From Vesta saturnalis (taxonomy: Eukaryota; Arthropoda; Insecta; Coleoptera; Lampyridae), in NCBI GenBank assembly GCA_036346205.1, contig JARFJB010000821.1, forward strand, positions 6,183,222-6,247,221: 64,000 nt of DNA. Reading direction: 5' to 3'. A program made the translations under genes and the position numbers. How positions within the stretch are numbered: position 1 is the first letter of the stretch; every line of letters begins with the position of its first letter. Below, piece by piece: positions 23,310 to 33,897 of this stretch. The notes under the pieces were generated by a model, which worked only from the letters and a program-made list of their open reading frames with translations, did no database searches and was not told the origin of the DNA.

Positions 23310-24683
23310 TGATAATTCTTTAGATGATTACGAACCTGAACAGGCTAAATTAGGCCTATCGTGCTAAAGCACTCAGGAACACTTAGGAGGAGGGATAGAG
23401 GGATAATGAATTGCCAATAGATGCCTTAGGTACCTTAAATTTTCTCATATCATAAGAGAGGAAAACAGGAACTAGGGAGATCATTCCAGAATTTAGAAGC
23501 CGTGTAGAAAAATGTGGATTGCCCGTTTGCTACGACATGGAATTTGTACTGCATACTGATGATGTGAATCAGCAACCAGTGTTTCTCAAAGATAGCCGAG
23601 ATGGTATCAAAGAATATAATTCAGAAGCACATAGTTGTAATAACGATAATGCAAAGAAAGAACTGTAACCATCCTTTATGCTCAACGGACTGTATGTGAG
23701 AAGCTAAGGACGGGTCATTTATAAGCCTAATCGCTCTCTTTTGAATACGATCAACGATATCGAGATGAGAATTATATTCAGATGAGGCCGAATTTGTTAT
23801 ACAGCAGAAGGAGTTGTCGAGAGGTAAAGTACTGCTTAGATCTGTACAAAAAGCCTATTTTACGAACAGCTGTTTTGGTAGCTGACAGAAGATGGTCAAC
23901 CATGAGAGATTTGAAGATACAGTCATCAACAGAGTAATAGAGTCTGAAAACTTAAGAACTAAGCCATTCATACTTACAACAGGAAATGATCGATCTTTTT
24001 TGGCGGACATAAGGCAACACTGAGTTTTGTTAGCATTAAATTTAACTAGATTATTGCTTCCCCATTCGAGAATACGTTGAATGTCTTTGTTGATTGAATT
24101 TGCCATTTCAGCTTTAATTTCTTGATTTGACATAGAAGATGAATTATCACTATGAGTAGACTGAGATGAACTACAGTGAAGTGGTATGGTACGCTCGCGT
24201 TAATGCTAACTTCTTTTGAAAAAAAAACATCAACTACGACACGTATTCGTCTTTTATCAAGGAAACTCGAAACCCAGTTGATGAGCGTATCATTTAACCC
24301 AAATGAGGTGAGTTTGGTAAGTAAACACTTATGCCAAACTTGGTCAAATGCCTTTGAGATATCTAAAGCGACTACAACTGTTTCGACTGCTCTACTGTAT
24401 TGTTCCAAACTTGGGTACATATGAAAGAAGATCGCCTGTTGAACGACTTTGCTAAACCAATATTGGTGGTCACTAAGGAGTTTGTTAGTTTCAAGGAACT
24501 ACAGTTGCTGATTGATGAGCTTTTCCATGTTTTTAGACAAAATAGGAAGTGGATGGAATTGGTCGGTTAAGTATTTGAAACATGAACTGCTATCGCTTTT
24601 TAGGAATAGAAACCGTTGAACATTTTAACTTCCAATGATGATTGGAAATTTCCAATGGAAAGCATGAGATCTAAGAGCTTAAG

Positions 24684-24699
24684 ATTAGGACTGGTACTA
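24684..24699. repeat. 16-bp target-site duplication, left copy
   Basis: ATTAGGACTGGTACTA here is repeated exactly at 25550-25565, bracketing the palindromic insertion. Confidence 0.85.
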
Positions 24700-25549
24700 T
24701 GAAATGTTCAAACTTTCACCATTAAAAATCCTAATAAATACTTATCTTAACATATTGGGTTTTAATGGTGTTACTTTAAGATATACATTCTATAAGTTTT
24801 CGATTTAACAATTGAAGTTATATTGTCAGTAGTTAATCGTTTTGTTAAAATTTGTAAAGATGTGTAAACAATTTGTCAAATTCTGAAAAATTAAAACATA
24901 AACTATAGATGCTTAGTATAACAGTATTGAAACACAAAGCCAACTATAAATTTTTTTTTTAGTAAAGAATAACTAGGTCATAAAATTAAATATTATTAAA
25001 CTGCCTAAGATGACAAACCAGAACACTTTAGACGAAAGCTAACAATGAAATTTGCCAGCCAAAAACACATTTAACAAAATTTAATCGAGTTATGATGTAA
25101 GTGTAAAGTTGAAAAACTTCAATTTTAAAATGATAGAAGCATTCACAAATCCAAACATTACATCAAATAAAAGAACCCAGTTAAATCTAACAAAGAGATA
25201 TCTTTATCAATAATTGGAAGTGTTATTATTTGGCTGGCAAATTTCATTGTTAGCTTTCGTCGTAGAAGTGTTCTGGTTTGTGATCTTTGAGGCAGTTTAA
25301 TAATATTTAATTTATGACCATTATTCTTTACTAAAAAAAAAAAATTTATAGTTGGCTTTGTGTTTCCAAACTGTTATTCTAATAGCAGCTTATGTTTATG
25401 TTTTAATTTTCAAATTGACAAAATTGTTTATAATCTTTAACAATTTTTAACAAACATTACTACTGACGAAGATAACTGTATGTTATCGAAACGTTTAGAT
25501 GTAAATTTAAAGTACACCATTAAAAAATCCCAAAAAAGATAAGTATTTT
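24700..25549. mobile_element. Palindromic 850-bp insertion in the LINE, Penelope-like terminal repeat?
   Basis: The left and right halves are inverted copies. For example, CACAAAGCCAACTATAAATT and the CAGAACACTTTAGACGAAAG / AACAATGAAATTTGCCAGCC blocks at 24934-25071 recur as reverse complement at 25225-25365, and CTAATAAATACTTATCTT near the left edge mirrors the right edge. An exact 16-bp direct repeat of LINE sequence flanks it. No coding capacity. The combination of a long variable TSD, a head-to-head palindrome and a CTGACGA...stem...GAAAC motif near the right edge fits solo or inverted terminal repeats of Penelope-like elements, but a foldback-type origin is also possible. Confidence 0.7.
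25463..25492 (+). promoter_or_regulatory. Hammerhead-ribozyme-like core
   Basis: CTGACGA, one extra A, then a perfect 6-bp stem (GATAAC-TGTAT-GTTATC), then GAAAC. This is the box I / stem II / box II order of a hammerhead ribozyme, with one surplus base before stem II. A degenerate counterpart sits in the other arm near 24830. The cleavage triplet would be the following CGTT region. Activity is unproven. Confidence 0.35.
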
Positions 25550-25565
25550 ATTAGGACTGGTACTA
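25550..25565. repeat. 16-bp target-site duplication, right copy
   Basis: Exact match to 24684-24699. Confidence 0.85.
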
Positions 25566-26101
25566 GTTCGGGGAAACATTTCTTTAAGACAATAGCTGGG
25601 ATACCGTTTGGTTCAGTCGCCTTATTGAGATCAAGCCTACTGATGATCGATTCCAAGAGCTTGTACCGAGAATGAATTGGTTTCATAGCGTATGAAGAAG
25701 AGTTGACTAGGGGCACACCTTTTCCAGAATCATTGAGACACGAGTTTGATGCAAACAAATCCACAAAAACATTGACTTTGTCTGCAGAATCAGCAACTAC
25801 CGATCCGTCAATAGACGTCAGAGGGGGAAATGAAGATGTTCCAAAGTTTTTAATAATGGCTTTAGCTAAAGACCAAAATTTACGACTGCCTAAAGGAGAT
25901 GTACCTAGCTCAATGCATTTTCGTTGTTCGAACAACTTTTTAGCTTTAGTGGTTCCACTTTTGCAGATATTTCTAGCACCAACGTATTCTACATGGCTGT
26001 CGACCGATTTATTGAACCAGGGTTGGGAACGTAAATGACCTATACGGTACTGTCTTTTGGGAATGTATAACTCCATTCCCATGAGGATGACTTCAGATAC
26101 T

Positions 26102-27341
26102 TGTAACAACCTTTTTTTGTGGTTGTATTAAAAAATACATTAATTTAAGATCGTTCATTTATTTGGCGTAATATTAGAAAAGTTTTTAATTATTAATATG
26201 TAGAATTGAGAAAGGCAATTTAATTTGCATTTCCTAGAACATATCTTGTGGGTGTAATATTACATAAATAGTTATAGTTCCCTTTCTTAAAAAATTGGAT
26301 TCTGATTTTTGTATCCGCGCAACGCGTGAAAACTTTTAGGGGGAATACTCGCTTGAGTTATTCGGAAAGCCGCGATATTTTTTACTGAATGCTGAATGTT
26401 ACAGCAGAAAGCATGGTTTTTACCTAATTTTTTTATATTTTGTGCCATCAGATTTTGGTGGTAAGTTATTTTCTAATTCATTATATTTTAAAACTAAAAC
26501 CTTTGCTTTTTTTAGGCACTTATTTTACACTCATGTTTCACTCATATTTGACTTATATTTTACTCATATTTTTTAATGCATACTTTTATATGGCATTTTT
26601 ATAATAATTATTTTTAATGGCACGTATAAGTCAACAATTTACTATTCTATTATTTTAAATGTAAATTTTTACTTGAATTACATTTTACAACGCAAGTTCT
26701 ACATACTTAAACTTCGAAGAAATTCAATAAATTTATGGACACAATATATTAAGGATAAATAAGCAAGACATTGACCTTACCAAGTTCACTATTCTGCTTC
26801 ATAGTTACCAGTTACAGTTTATGTACCGAACAGTTCAAAGGTAATGTTTTTTATATAATTTTAGAATAGTATAAGACTTCTGATTTTTTTACCTTTTCAA
26901 TCAGATATTGAATAAACTTAAGTATATCATATTATTTTATTTTCATTTTGATTAATGTTGTATTATTATTAACAAACTTGGTTTAGCTGTTCCAATAACG
27001 TAACGTATATTTAAAAATAGCTTGGCGCCCGAAGTATCATTTTATTGTTTTTATTTACATTACATATTTTTCTTATTAATTAAGTATAAGTGAAAGTAAC
27101 TAAGCAGATGGGAAGCAAGTAGCATTTCAGGTAGGTTAACTACTCAGTATATTAGAACTCTCCCTTATCTTCATCTTCCGATTCAGCCGACGGCAGTAGC
27201 GATTATTATTTGGTAATTTGTTATATTAATTAAAATCATTCGATCAATTACAATTTGTTTATTACATCATCGCTTTTGTTTTAATGTTATAAGTTGGCCC
27301 AGTTTTAGTGTTCGTACTTAGGCAGCCGCTTTTAATGTTAT
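26102..27341. mobile_element. 1.24-kb LTR-like insertion inside the LINE
   Basis: ATACT at 26097-26101 is repeated at 27342-27346. Removing the insert and one ATACT makes the LINE linker frame continuous, so the boundaries are exact. On the minus strand the insert runs from (T)ATAACATTAAAAG to GGTTGTTACA, an almost symmetric TGTAACA/TGTTACA pair if one G-to-A change is allowed. That fits a solo LTR with a 4-bp (TACT) or 5-bp duplication. No coding. It is AT-rich with a CTTATCTTCATCTTCCGATT patch near 27163. A non-autonomous DNA element is the alternative. Confidence 0.68.
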
Positions 27342-28572
27342 ATACTGAAAGAGCGATGTCCGAAGAATAGGACGATTTAAAACAATATTCATGCCATGGA
27401 AAGGTTGCAAAGAAATCCCGTAAATCACTCCATCGAGCTGACTTAAAACTCCACAAGGTTCTATCGGTTTTGCGAACAACAGTGGAATTAGGTACAGTAG
27501 AAATGGTTTTTATTAGACAATGGTCGGAAAGACCTAAAGGCTAAAGAACGGAAGTTTTATAAACAAGAAGGTTTTATGTAAGAAAGAGATCTGGAAGATG
27601 TGGAGTATGGTTAGGGTTATCAGGGATTCTTATGGGTTCAGAAATCATTTGTGTAAGATCACATGAAATGGCAAATGTTTCTGCACTATTACCTGCGGGA
27701 TTTGTAGTGGATGAAAACTAAAGCTAATTAGAGTTATGAACATTGAAATTGCCTACAATTGAGATATCGCAAGATGGAAGCTGAGACAAGAGATAGTCAT
27801 ACTAAGGTAATCGAAGAAGTCTTGAAAGTTACTGTCATTAGGAGACCTATAAATCCAACAGTAGAATTTCACAAAATTAGGACCAGAATGTTTAAACCAA
27901 ATCACGTCAAAATGTTTATTTTCTAAGGAAGAAACCCCCTTGCAAGCAATTCTGTCCTTGATGTAGGCACATACGCCTTCTTTATATCGAAAGTTAAGAG
28001 TGAAGGTGGTATTGAGGAAATTGCAAGTCGGGTGACTCGGAGCTTTCAGAGGAGCTGCAGATAGAAACAAAATATCAGGTTGTAATTGTTCAAGATGTAG
28101 GTGAATAGCATTAAGATTAGACCTGATATGATCCCCCGGATGTTGCAGTAGTGAATCAGAAAGTTGATACTTTCGATGACCGAGGTCGCTTGGGCCCTGT
28201 CTCCTCCCGGACGTCCGAATGGGGCAGGATTTTACGTCCGGAATTTATTACCCTAGAAACCACAGCCATCTTATTTTTTAATTTGGGACTTTTAATCAGA
28301 TAGGAAGACAGTGAGGGCGAGAAGGAAGAATAAGGATGAGAATAGATTAAGGATGATGACAAAGGTAACCGGCAGCCCTTACCGAGCTCAGAAAATCGGA
28401 AACCCAATATTAAGGAGCCCATGGTAAGGGTGGTGGTACCTCCCCGGCTGACATGGTGTATACATGCCTGCCACCTGTTAAAATATGTATAAATAAATAA
28501 AATATGTATAAATAAATAACGTTTTACTTCTATAACTTTGTTTCTATTTTGACTATACTTGATTTTATACAA

Positions 28573-29698
28573 CAGGTCTCAGAACCCGGATTATGTAACT
28601 GCCGATATTTTATTGGTTAAGTATCCTAGGGTTAAACAATCATTTGTTTCAATAAATTAACGTGTTACCATAGAAACCGCATAATGCGAATATTTTCATT
28701 TAATCTAAATTCCTGAAAATAGCAACCCTAGACTTGCCTACTAGAACAATAAATTTAAATCTAGTAGTACACTGTCCCTCGTTCAGCTGTCATAATTTAA
28801 TTAATATCAAAATATTTCTAATTTTTTTTAAGAAATTCTACTAATTAAAAAGAGGAAAGCGGCCAAAAATCATATGTACCTATTACATTGGAGGAAAGTG
28901 TTATCGCCTGCCTTGGATTGTTATTACTGCCCTCGCTCGCTTCGCTCGCTCGGGTATTAAAATTAATCCGCGGAAGTCCACATTACACTTTCCTTGTTAG
29001 TAATACAAATAGCTATTAAAAAGGTGAATTTTTTTATGGGGATATAATTCAGAAGATTGATTATCTCATCCACATCTACATAAATGTTCTGTATGAAATT
29101 ATTGATTTATTGATCCAAATCTCCCCTGTCCGAATTTCTTACGAGCTTAAGGTTCTTCGTCCATACAAAAACTGACAAGCGCGCCCAAAGACGTTTGTAT
29201 CTTAAAAATTAATCCATTAAACGTTAGTTAGTTACATAAAAACTTTAGCTGTAAAAAAACATCTTGCACAAAATCTGATAACAGAATTGCTATTTTAAAC
29301 TGTTTTATTTAAAACTTAATAATTTAATAGTAAACAATTAAAAATTAAATATTTTTATCTGCTTCCACTATGGTAACTACGCTATTGTCGCTCTGTTTCC
29401 AAAAGAATAAGTTACTCTCTACCAAAAAGGTACTGGTTGCATTGATGACAGGGGTAAGCGAGTTACTTGCCTCCCTAGGGGAGGTGATTTAGAATGAAAC
29501 ACAAATTCAAACATGACTGAACTAAAAGATTTATTAATTTATATTTATGGTAAAATTACAATTAGTAACATTATTCACAAAATTTGGGTAAGTTCCCTCA
29601 CATTTATGTACCACCGCATCGCACTTCTCTCAAAATTATCTGACTGATCCATCGTAGTAATATGATCCGCAGTGTTACCTTACTCTATTGGGTCCGCT
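28573..29698. other. Intergenic stretch with a CTCGCTCGCTTCGCTCGCTC patch
   Basis: No coding. The near-palindromic CG-rich patch at 28932-28956 and a similar CCTCGCTCTCGCTCGG at 30793 suggest paired ends or UTR parts of the recombinase element between them, but this is unproven. Confidence 0.4.
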
Positions 29699-30540
29699 TC
29701 AATAGAACGAGGAAGTGACAGATGAACAGTTGTTTGTTATTAGACAAAGTATCTGCAACATCACTTTCGTAGAGGACTTCCACCCACCGTGTTTCTTGAT
29801 CGCCAGGACATCAACTCCTCTATTAGCCAGTAACGTTGCTGATATTCTTCTAAATGAGTAGCATATGTTTCGGGATTTTTTCAATTCCAGAACGCGGTAT
29901 TTTTCTGCAGTATTCTTGCCTGCTTTATAACGCATAAAGAAGCGTGATGTTTCAGTTTTAATATTGGATCTAATCGTAATATACTTCTTGACAATTTCTA
30001 GATGACAAACTCTACCTAGCTGAGAAGTGGAACCAACTGTAAACGTAAGGGACGTACAATTTATCGAATCTGGAATTGTAACGCCAATAATGTCACTGAA
30101 ATCTTCATCCTTAACGTTCTTCAGTGTAAGGGTTACACAACTCATCTGTGAGGCATGTTCGTGCAACGCCTAAAACCGTCACTACTTTCATAAGTATCGG
30201 TTGCCTGCTAGAGAAATTCACTGATTTGCTATCTTGTAAAAACGCTTAATTTTGTAGGTTTACAGTTATTATTATTGCGTTTTAGAAATGCTTTAAGTTC
30301 TTCTATGAAAATAATTGACGTAATCATTCAATACTCACACCACAAACTAGCCGGCGACTTTAGTGCTGCTGATTTCTCCATAAAATACGCCAATAGCGAC
30401 ATCTCCGAAACGCCAGTATTTTTGCTCTGGCACCATTCCTTAAATGTTCTGTACGTTCGCTCGTAACACAATTTCGACTTTTCAGTCAATAAACTTCCAC
30501 AAACAGCATTTGCTGCCTCTTTTACTGCATAATGGCACAT
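29699..30540 (-). pseudogene. Crypton-like tyrosine recombinase relic
   Basis: The N-terminal SAM-like DNA-binding domain is at 30540-30328: SLLTEKSKLCYERTYRTFKE, WCQSKN, LLAYFMEKSAALKSPASLW. After a frameshift the catalytic half (30166 down) reads FSDIIGVTIPD, RSNIKTETSRFFMRYKAGKN and the recombinase signature CYSFRRISATLLANRGVDVL followed by KKHGGWKSS, which covers the box II His/Arg neighbourhood. Box I Arg is not visible. The last ~20 residues are again frame-shifted. Cryptons integrate through a tyrosine recombinase without DDE chemistry. The protein is inactive. Confidence 0.78.
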
Positions 30541-30957
30541 TTCTCAAGAATTGTAAACTAAAATTAAAACCAGATTATACTGGTAGCGTCGTTTGTAAAA
30601 ATGACTTAGCAACGTTAAAACTAATACAGGCAATGTGATTTTGACTAATGTCACAGTATAACTTATCAAGAAAAATCGAAAAAATAATGCCAGATTTCTT
30701 TTCAAGGGTTTGACAACTGTGGGAGCAGATAAAATGTTATAAGCGGCTCGTGAGGTAGTAGCTTTGATCAGTCTCGTACTATATTTGCCTACCCTCGCTC
30801 TCGCTCGGGCGCAAAACCGTCCTCGTCTGATAAAAGCTACTTACCTCCCTTGCACCTGAAATAACTATTTTCTACGTTCATAGAAACGATAATTTTTGGA
30901 TCATTTTTGGCGTAAAAGTTATCGTTTAGTGCACTAGCGCAATAAAAAATAGTCATT

Positions 30958-31126
30958 GCATACACGCACACCATGAGCGGTTATTTAGGCGAACTCTGGT
31001 GTAGTATCTTCCCCCTCAGAACCCTAGAACCAGAACCATAACTCCGTTTCTTCCGGCCCTATCCTGACCACACCTATCCTTAATCCCACCATGCATCCAT
31101 AGGAAGGAAACACGTTGCCTTTTCCC
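30958..31126 (+). mobile_element. SINE-like repeat, copy D (internal and 3' parts)
   Basis: Shares GCGGTTATTTAGGCGAA, CTCAGAACC, CCATAACTCCGTTTCTTCCG, ATCCCACCATGCAT and the ACGTTGCCTTTTCC end with copies A-C. It lacks the tRNA-like head and has an internal deletion after CCATGCATCC. Confidence 0.72.
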
Positions 31127-31700
31127 TTTGAGTGTAGAAACGTCAGTAGAATATGAACTGAATACATGCTAAATATTTTAAATTGTGACATCTTTGATTT
31201 CCTTTTTTGAAGTGATAGAGTTTAATTAGGTGAAACGTAAGTAGGTCATTGTACACTTAATAACCCATTATGGTTAAATTTTAAGCATATCATTTAAAAT
31301 TCTTACAAAAAAAAATTGTTTTGTTTCGATCGAACATGCGAAGCTTGTTTCATGCGCACTTTATTCCTATATTTTAGTATTTCTTTTACCGGAAAATGTA
31401 ACACGGATACCAAACAGATTTCTCCGCTGCTCATTAATTGCCACTCTGGTTTATCAGTTTAAGCAAATAACAAAGAAGTGCGGATGTAACAATAGTTTTA
31501 TAGCTGAAAATGAGAAATATTATTGAAAATATGAATAGTAAGGATGAAGATATTTTTGGCATCTTTAAATTACATTATCAAAAAGAATTTTTTTTTTGAT
31601 TGACACTTATGTCCGCCTTGCAAAACCGTTTATTTTTTGTATGAACGTATTGTATCATGTGCAGAAAGTGTCCATTGCAGTCGACGTGTTGCCCAAAGAG
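31127..31700. other. AT-rich stretch, nothing recognised
   Basis: No supported feature. Confidence 0.4.
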
Positions 31701-31712
31701 GCCCCCCTTTTA

Positions 31713-32299
31713 TGCCTAAAACCTTCACGGGAGTGTACTCAACAACTGCCCAAAGTTTCATGGCGATCAGATGAATGGTGTAGTATGCATATGAGCCCCC
31801 CCTGGGTGACCGATATTTAAAAAAAATTATGCCAGAAACCTTAGGGAAGTGTACCCAACAACTTCCCAAAGTTTCATGACCATCGGATGAATGGTGTAGT
31901 ATACATATGAGGGGTCCGCTAAGGGGCCGATCTTAAAAAATTATTTATGCCAGAAACCTTCGCAGGATTTTATTCAACAGCTTTCCAAAGTTTCATGGCG
32001 ATCGTATTCATGGTGTATTATGAATAGTAGCCCCCTGGGGGGGGGGCGATGTTTAAAATTTTTATGCCAGAAACTTTCGCGGCAGTGTACTGAACAACTT
32101 CCCAAAGTTTCATGGCGATCGGATGAATGGGTTAGTATACATATGAGGGGCCCCCTAGGGGAACCGATATTAAAAAATTGTTTATGCCAGAAACTTTCGC
32201 GGGAGTGTATTCAAAACTTCCCTAAGTTTCATGGCGGTCGGATCAATGCTGTATTATGCACAGGAGCCCTCCCCCCTGGGAGGCCCCGATATTAAATAG
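31713..32299. repeat. ~118-bp tandem repeat, five copies
   Basis: Units start near 31713, 31833, 31950, 32067 and 32188. Shared phrases are CCAGAAACCTTCGCGGGAGT, CAACTTCCCAAAGTTTCATG, GCGATCGGATGAATGGTGTA and a GC-rich palindromic GGGGCCCCCTAGGGG segment that varies most. A lone sixth copy (33238-33315) lies beyond the second recombinase relic and ends in GGACAAACAGACAGACAAAC. Confidence 0.9.
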
Positions 32300-32601
32300 T
32301 ATATTATTTTATACGGCGCGCGTTAGGCAAGCCATGAAAAATCACTTCTTTTCCAAATAAAATATGCTATTTTTTCTTCAAACGCTTCAATATGTGTAGT
32401 ATAAAGCTGCCATATTTCTTGTGTTTTTGATACTCAGCTCTCGGCAAACGAGGGATACTTGGCCAAAAATCAAGAATTTTTCGAAGGAGCAGTTTGAAAC
32501 TTTTTTATTTGAAGCGTAAGATGATTTGTATTTAGGATTAAAGGTAATACTTACGTTCTAGGTCATTTTAACTCTGTGGTTTAAATATGTAATTGCCTTA
32601 G

Positions 32602-33150
32602 ATGGTTTTATTAATTGGAGTAACTGGAGCCTGCAGATGTGATGAAATGATAAAAATGAAAACTGCAGACATAGAGGACATAGGGAATGTTATTTTAATT
32701 AAAATTCCGGACAGTAAGACTACAAAAGTTCCATCGTTCACTATAATTGAAGAAAATTACCTTGAAATTTATCGAAAATAGGCAGCGTTAAGACCAAAAG
32801 ACAATGCCAGAAATTAGATTCTTTTTAAAATATCAATAGAAGTGTAATGGGAATACATAGTATTAGCAGTGTTCCTAGAAAGGTTGCAACTTTCTTAAAA
32901 TTAAATAATTCAATGGAATACGCAGGCCATTGTTTAAGACGTACTTCTGCTACACTATTAATTGATGGAGGACGTAATATTGTATCGCTAAAGCGGAGCG
33001 GGGTTGGAAGTCAAGTAGTGTAGCAGAAGGATATATAGAGGAGTCACTGCGAAATAAAAATGAGAATGCAAGTAAAATATTGAATGAAGTTATAACACCT
33101 AGTGTCAGCAAGACAAATCCGCATCTCATTTGATTACAGAAAATTTAACT
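32602..33150 (+). pseudogene. Second Crypton-like tyrosine recombinase relic
   Basis: The plus strand reads VLLIGVTGACRCDEMIKMKT (box I Arg in the CRCDE context), DIGNVILIKIPDSKTTKVPS, then, with frame changes, ISSVPRKVATFLKLNN, YAGHCLRRTSATLLIDGGRN (box II His-x-x-Arg in GHCLRR), and SSSVAEGYIEESLRNKNENA after a shift. It keeps both catalytic boxes better than the copy at 29699 but has stops at ~32780 and after. The tyrosine nucleophile cannot be assigned with confidence. It lies in opposite orientation to the first relic. Confidence 0.78.
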
Positions 33151-33237
33151 TCGTCTGCAAGGTTTCAATTTTCAAAATGCAACATTAACAAATTGCACAA
33201 TTTAATATTAGTTTGACAAATAATATTTCAAGTTTTT

Positions 33238-33360
33238 TAAGAAACCTTCGCGGTAGTGTACTCAACAACTTCCCAAAGTTTCATGGCGATGGGATGAATG
33301 GTGTAGTAATTCATAAAGGACAAACAGACAGACAAACATAATATTTCATTAAAAAAGCAT
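33238..33360. repeat. Detached copy of the 118-bp repeat
   Basis: AAACCTTCGCGGTAGTGTAC and the following CAAAGTTTCATGGCGATGGG match the five-copy array. The tail has CAGACAGACAAAC before an AT-rich end. Confidence 0.75.
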
Positions 33361-33897
33361 ACCTTTCGTATGCCACGCAGATTTGGTACATGCTGTACAT
33401 TTCAAAATAATTTTGAAATGTAGCCTAAATATGTGCCCATATATCTGCAAAAAGATATTTTCGAAAAAAGTAGTCCCCTAGTGTATACAGGTAATGACGT
33501 TGAGTCCTAGGGGAGTTGTTTCAACATGGTCATTATGTTATACCTAGAGAGTCACTTGCATGGGTACAATAATGAATATTGAAGGACTGATAGTTACGTT
33601 AAAAATCAGTTGAATATTACTTGTTGGGTAAGTTTTGAAAAAAATAAGAGCAATGTTCAAAAAGCTGGAGAACTTTTTTATTTGTGTTCCGATAAAAATG
33701 CCTCAACCATTTCCACAAATTTTTCAAGTGGTTAAAGAACAGTAAACAAACTTTTTTTCCTAGCTAACATCTCTACGCGAACTTGATTTATAAACTGTCA
33801 CTTACGAATAAAAGGACTTGCAATATTAACAGAATTTTAGGGCAAAGTCACAGTAACTTTGGGTGCAGTACTTATCATCAAAAAGCTAAGTATAATA
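33361..33897. other. Intergenic stretch, nothing recognised
   Basis: No supported feature. Confidence 0.4.

Larger units (their letters stand above)
23310..28572 (-). pseudogene. Non-LTR retrotransposon (LINE) with two later insertions
   Basis: Read on the minus strand. The 5' part, 28572-28156, is an open frame rich in basic and Ser residues (FRFSELGKGC, MAVVSRVINSGRKI) before the endonuclease. An APE endonuclease follows: CNIRG and LNAIHLHLEQLQPDILFL (~28120), RYKEGVCAYIKDRIACKG (~27960) and the C-terminal RWSDLRDFFATFPWHEYC (~27400). The linker and RT fingers are at 26096-25566 (SQPWFNKSVDSH, LNKATEPNGIPAIVLKKC). RT core pieces lie at 24420-24046 (VVALDISKAFDQVWHK with the catalytic-Asp motif, INWVSSFLDKRRIRVVV, SINASVPYH), then ILEWGSNNLVKFNANKTQ. 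The C-terminal domain RLINDPSLASHIQ...FFYTASKFWN runs to about 23450, then a 3' UTR. It resembles the Jockey/CR1 group. Stops and frameshifts are scattered, and the YADD box is lost in a frameshifted stretch. A second 3'-end copy at 39470-39845 confirms the family. Confidence 0.85.

Noticed and set aside
23217..23330. piggyBac-like N-terminus MAESEEKGLTRHEIL followed by an acidic run
   Set aside because: Needs a frameshift after 20 codons, and the acidic part runs into the LINE 3' UTR shared with 39.8 kb; no downstream transposase core.
31713..32299. CRISPR-like array
   Set aside because: The whole ~118-bp unit is repeated with drift; there are no short identical repeats with unique spacers, and the context is eukaryotic.
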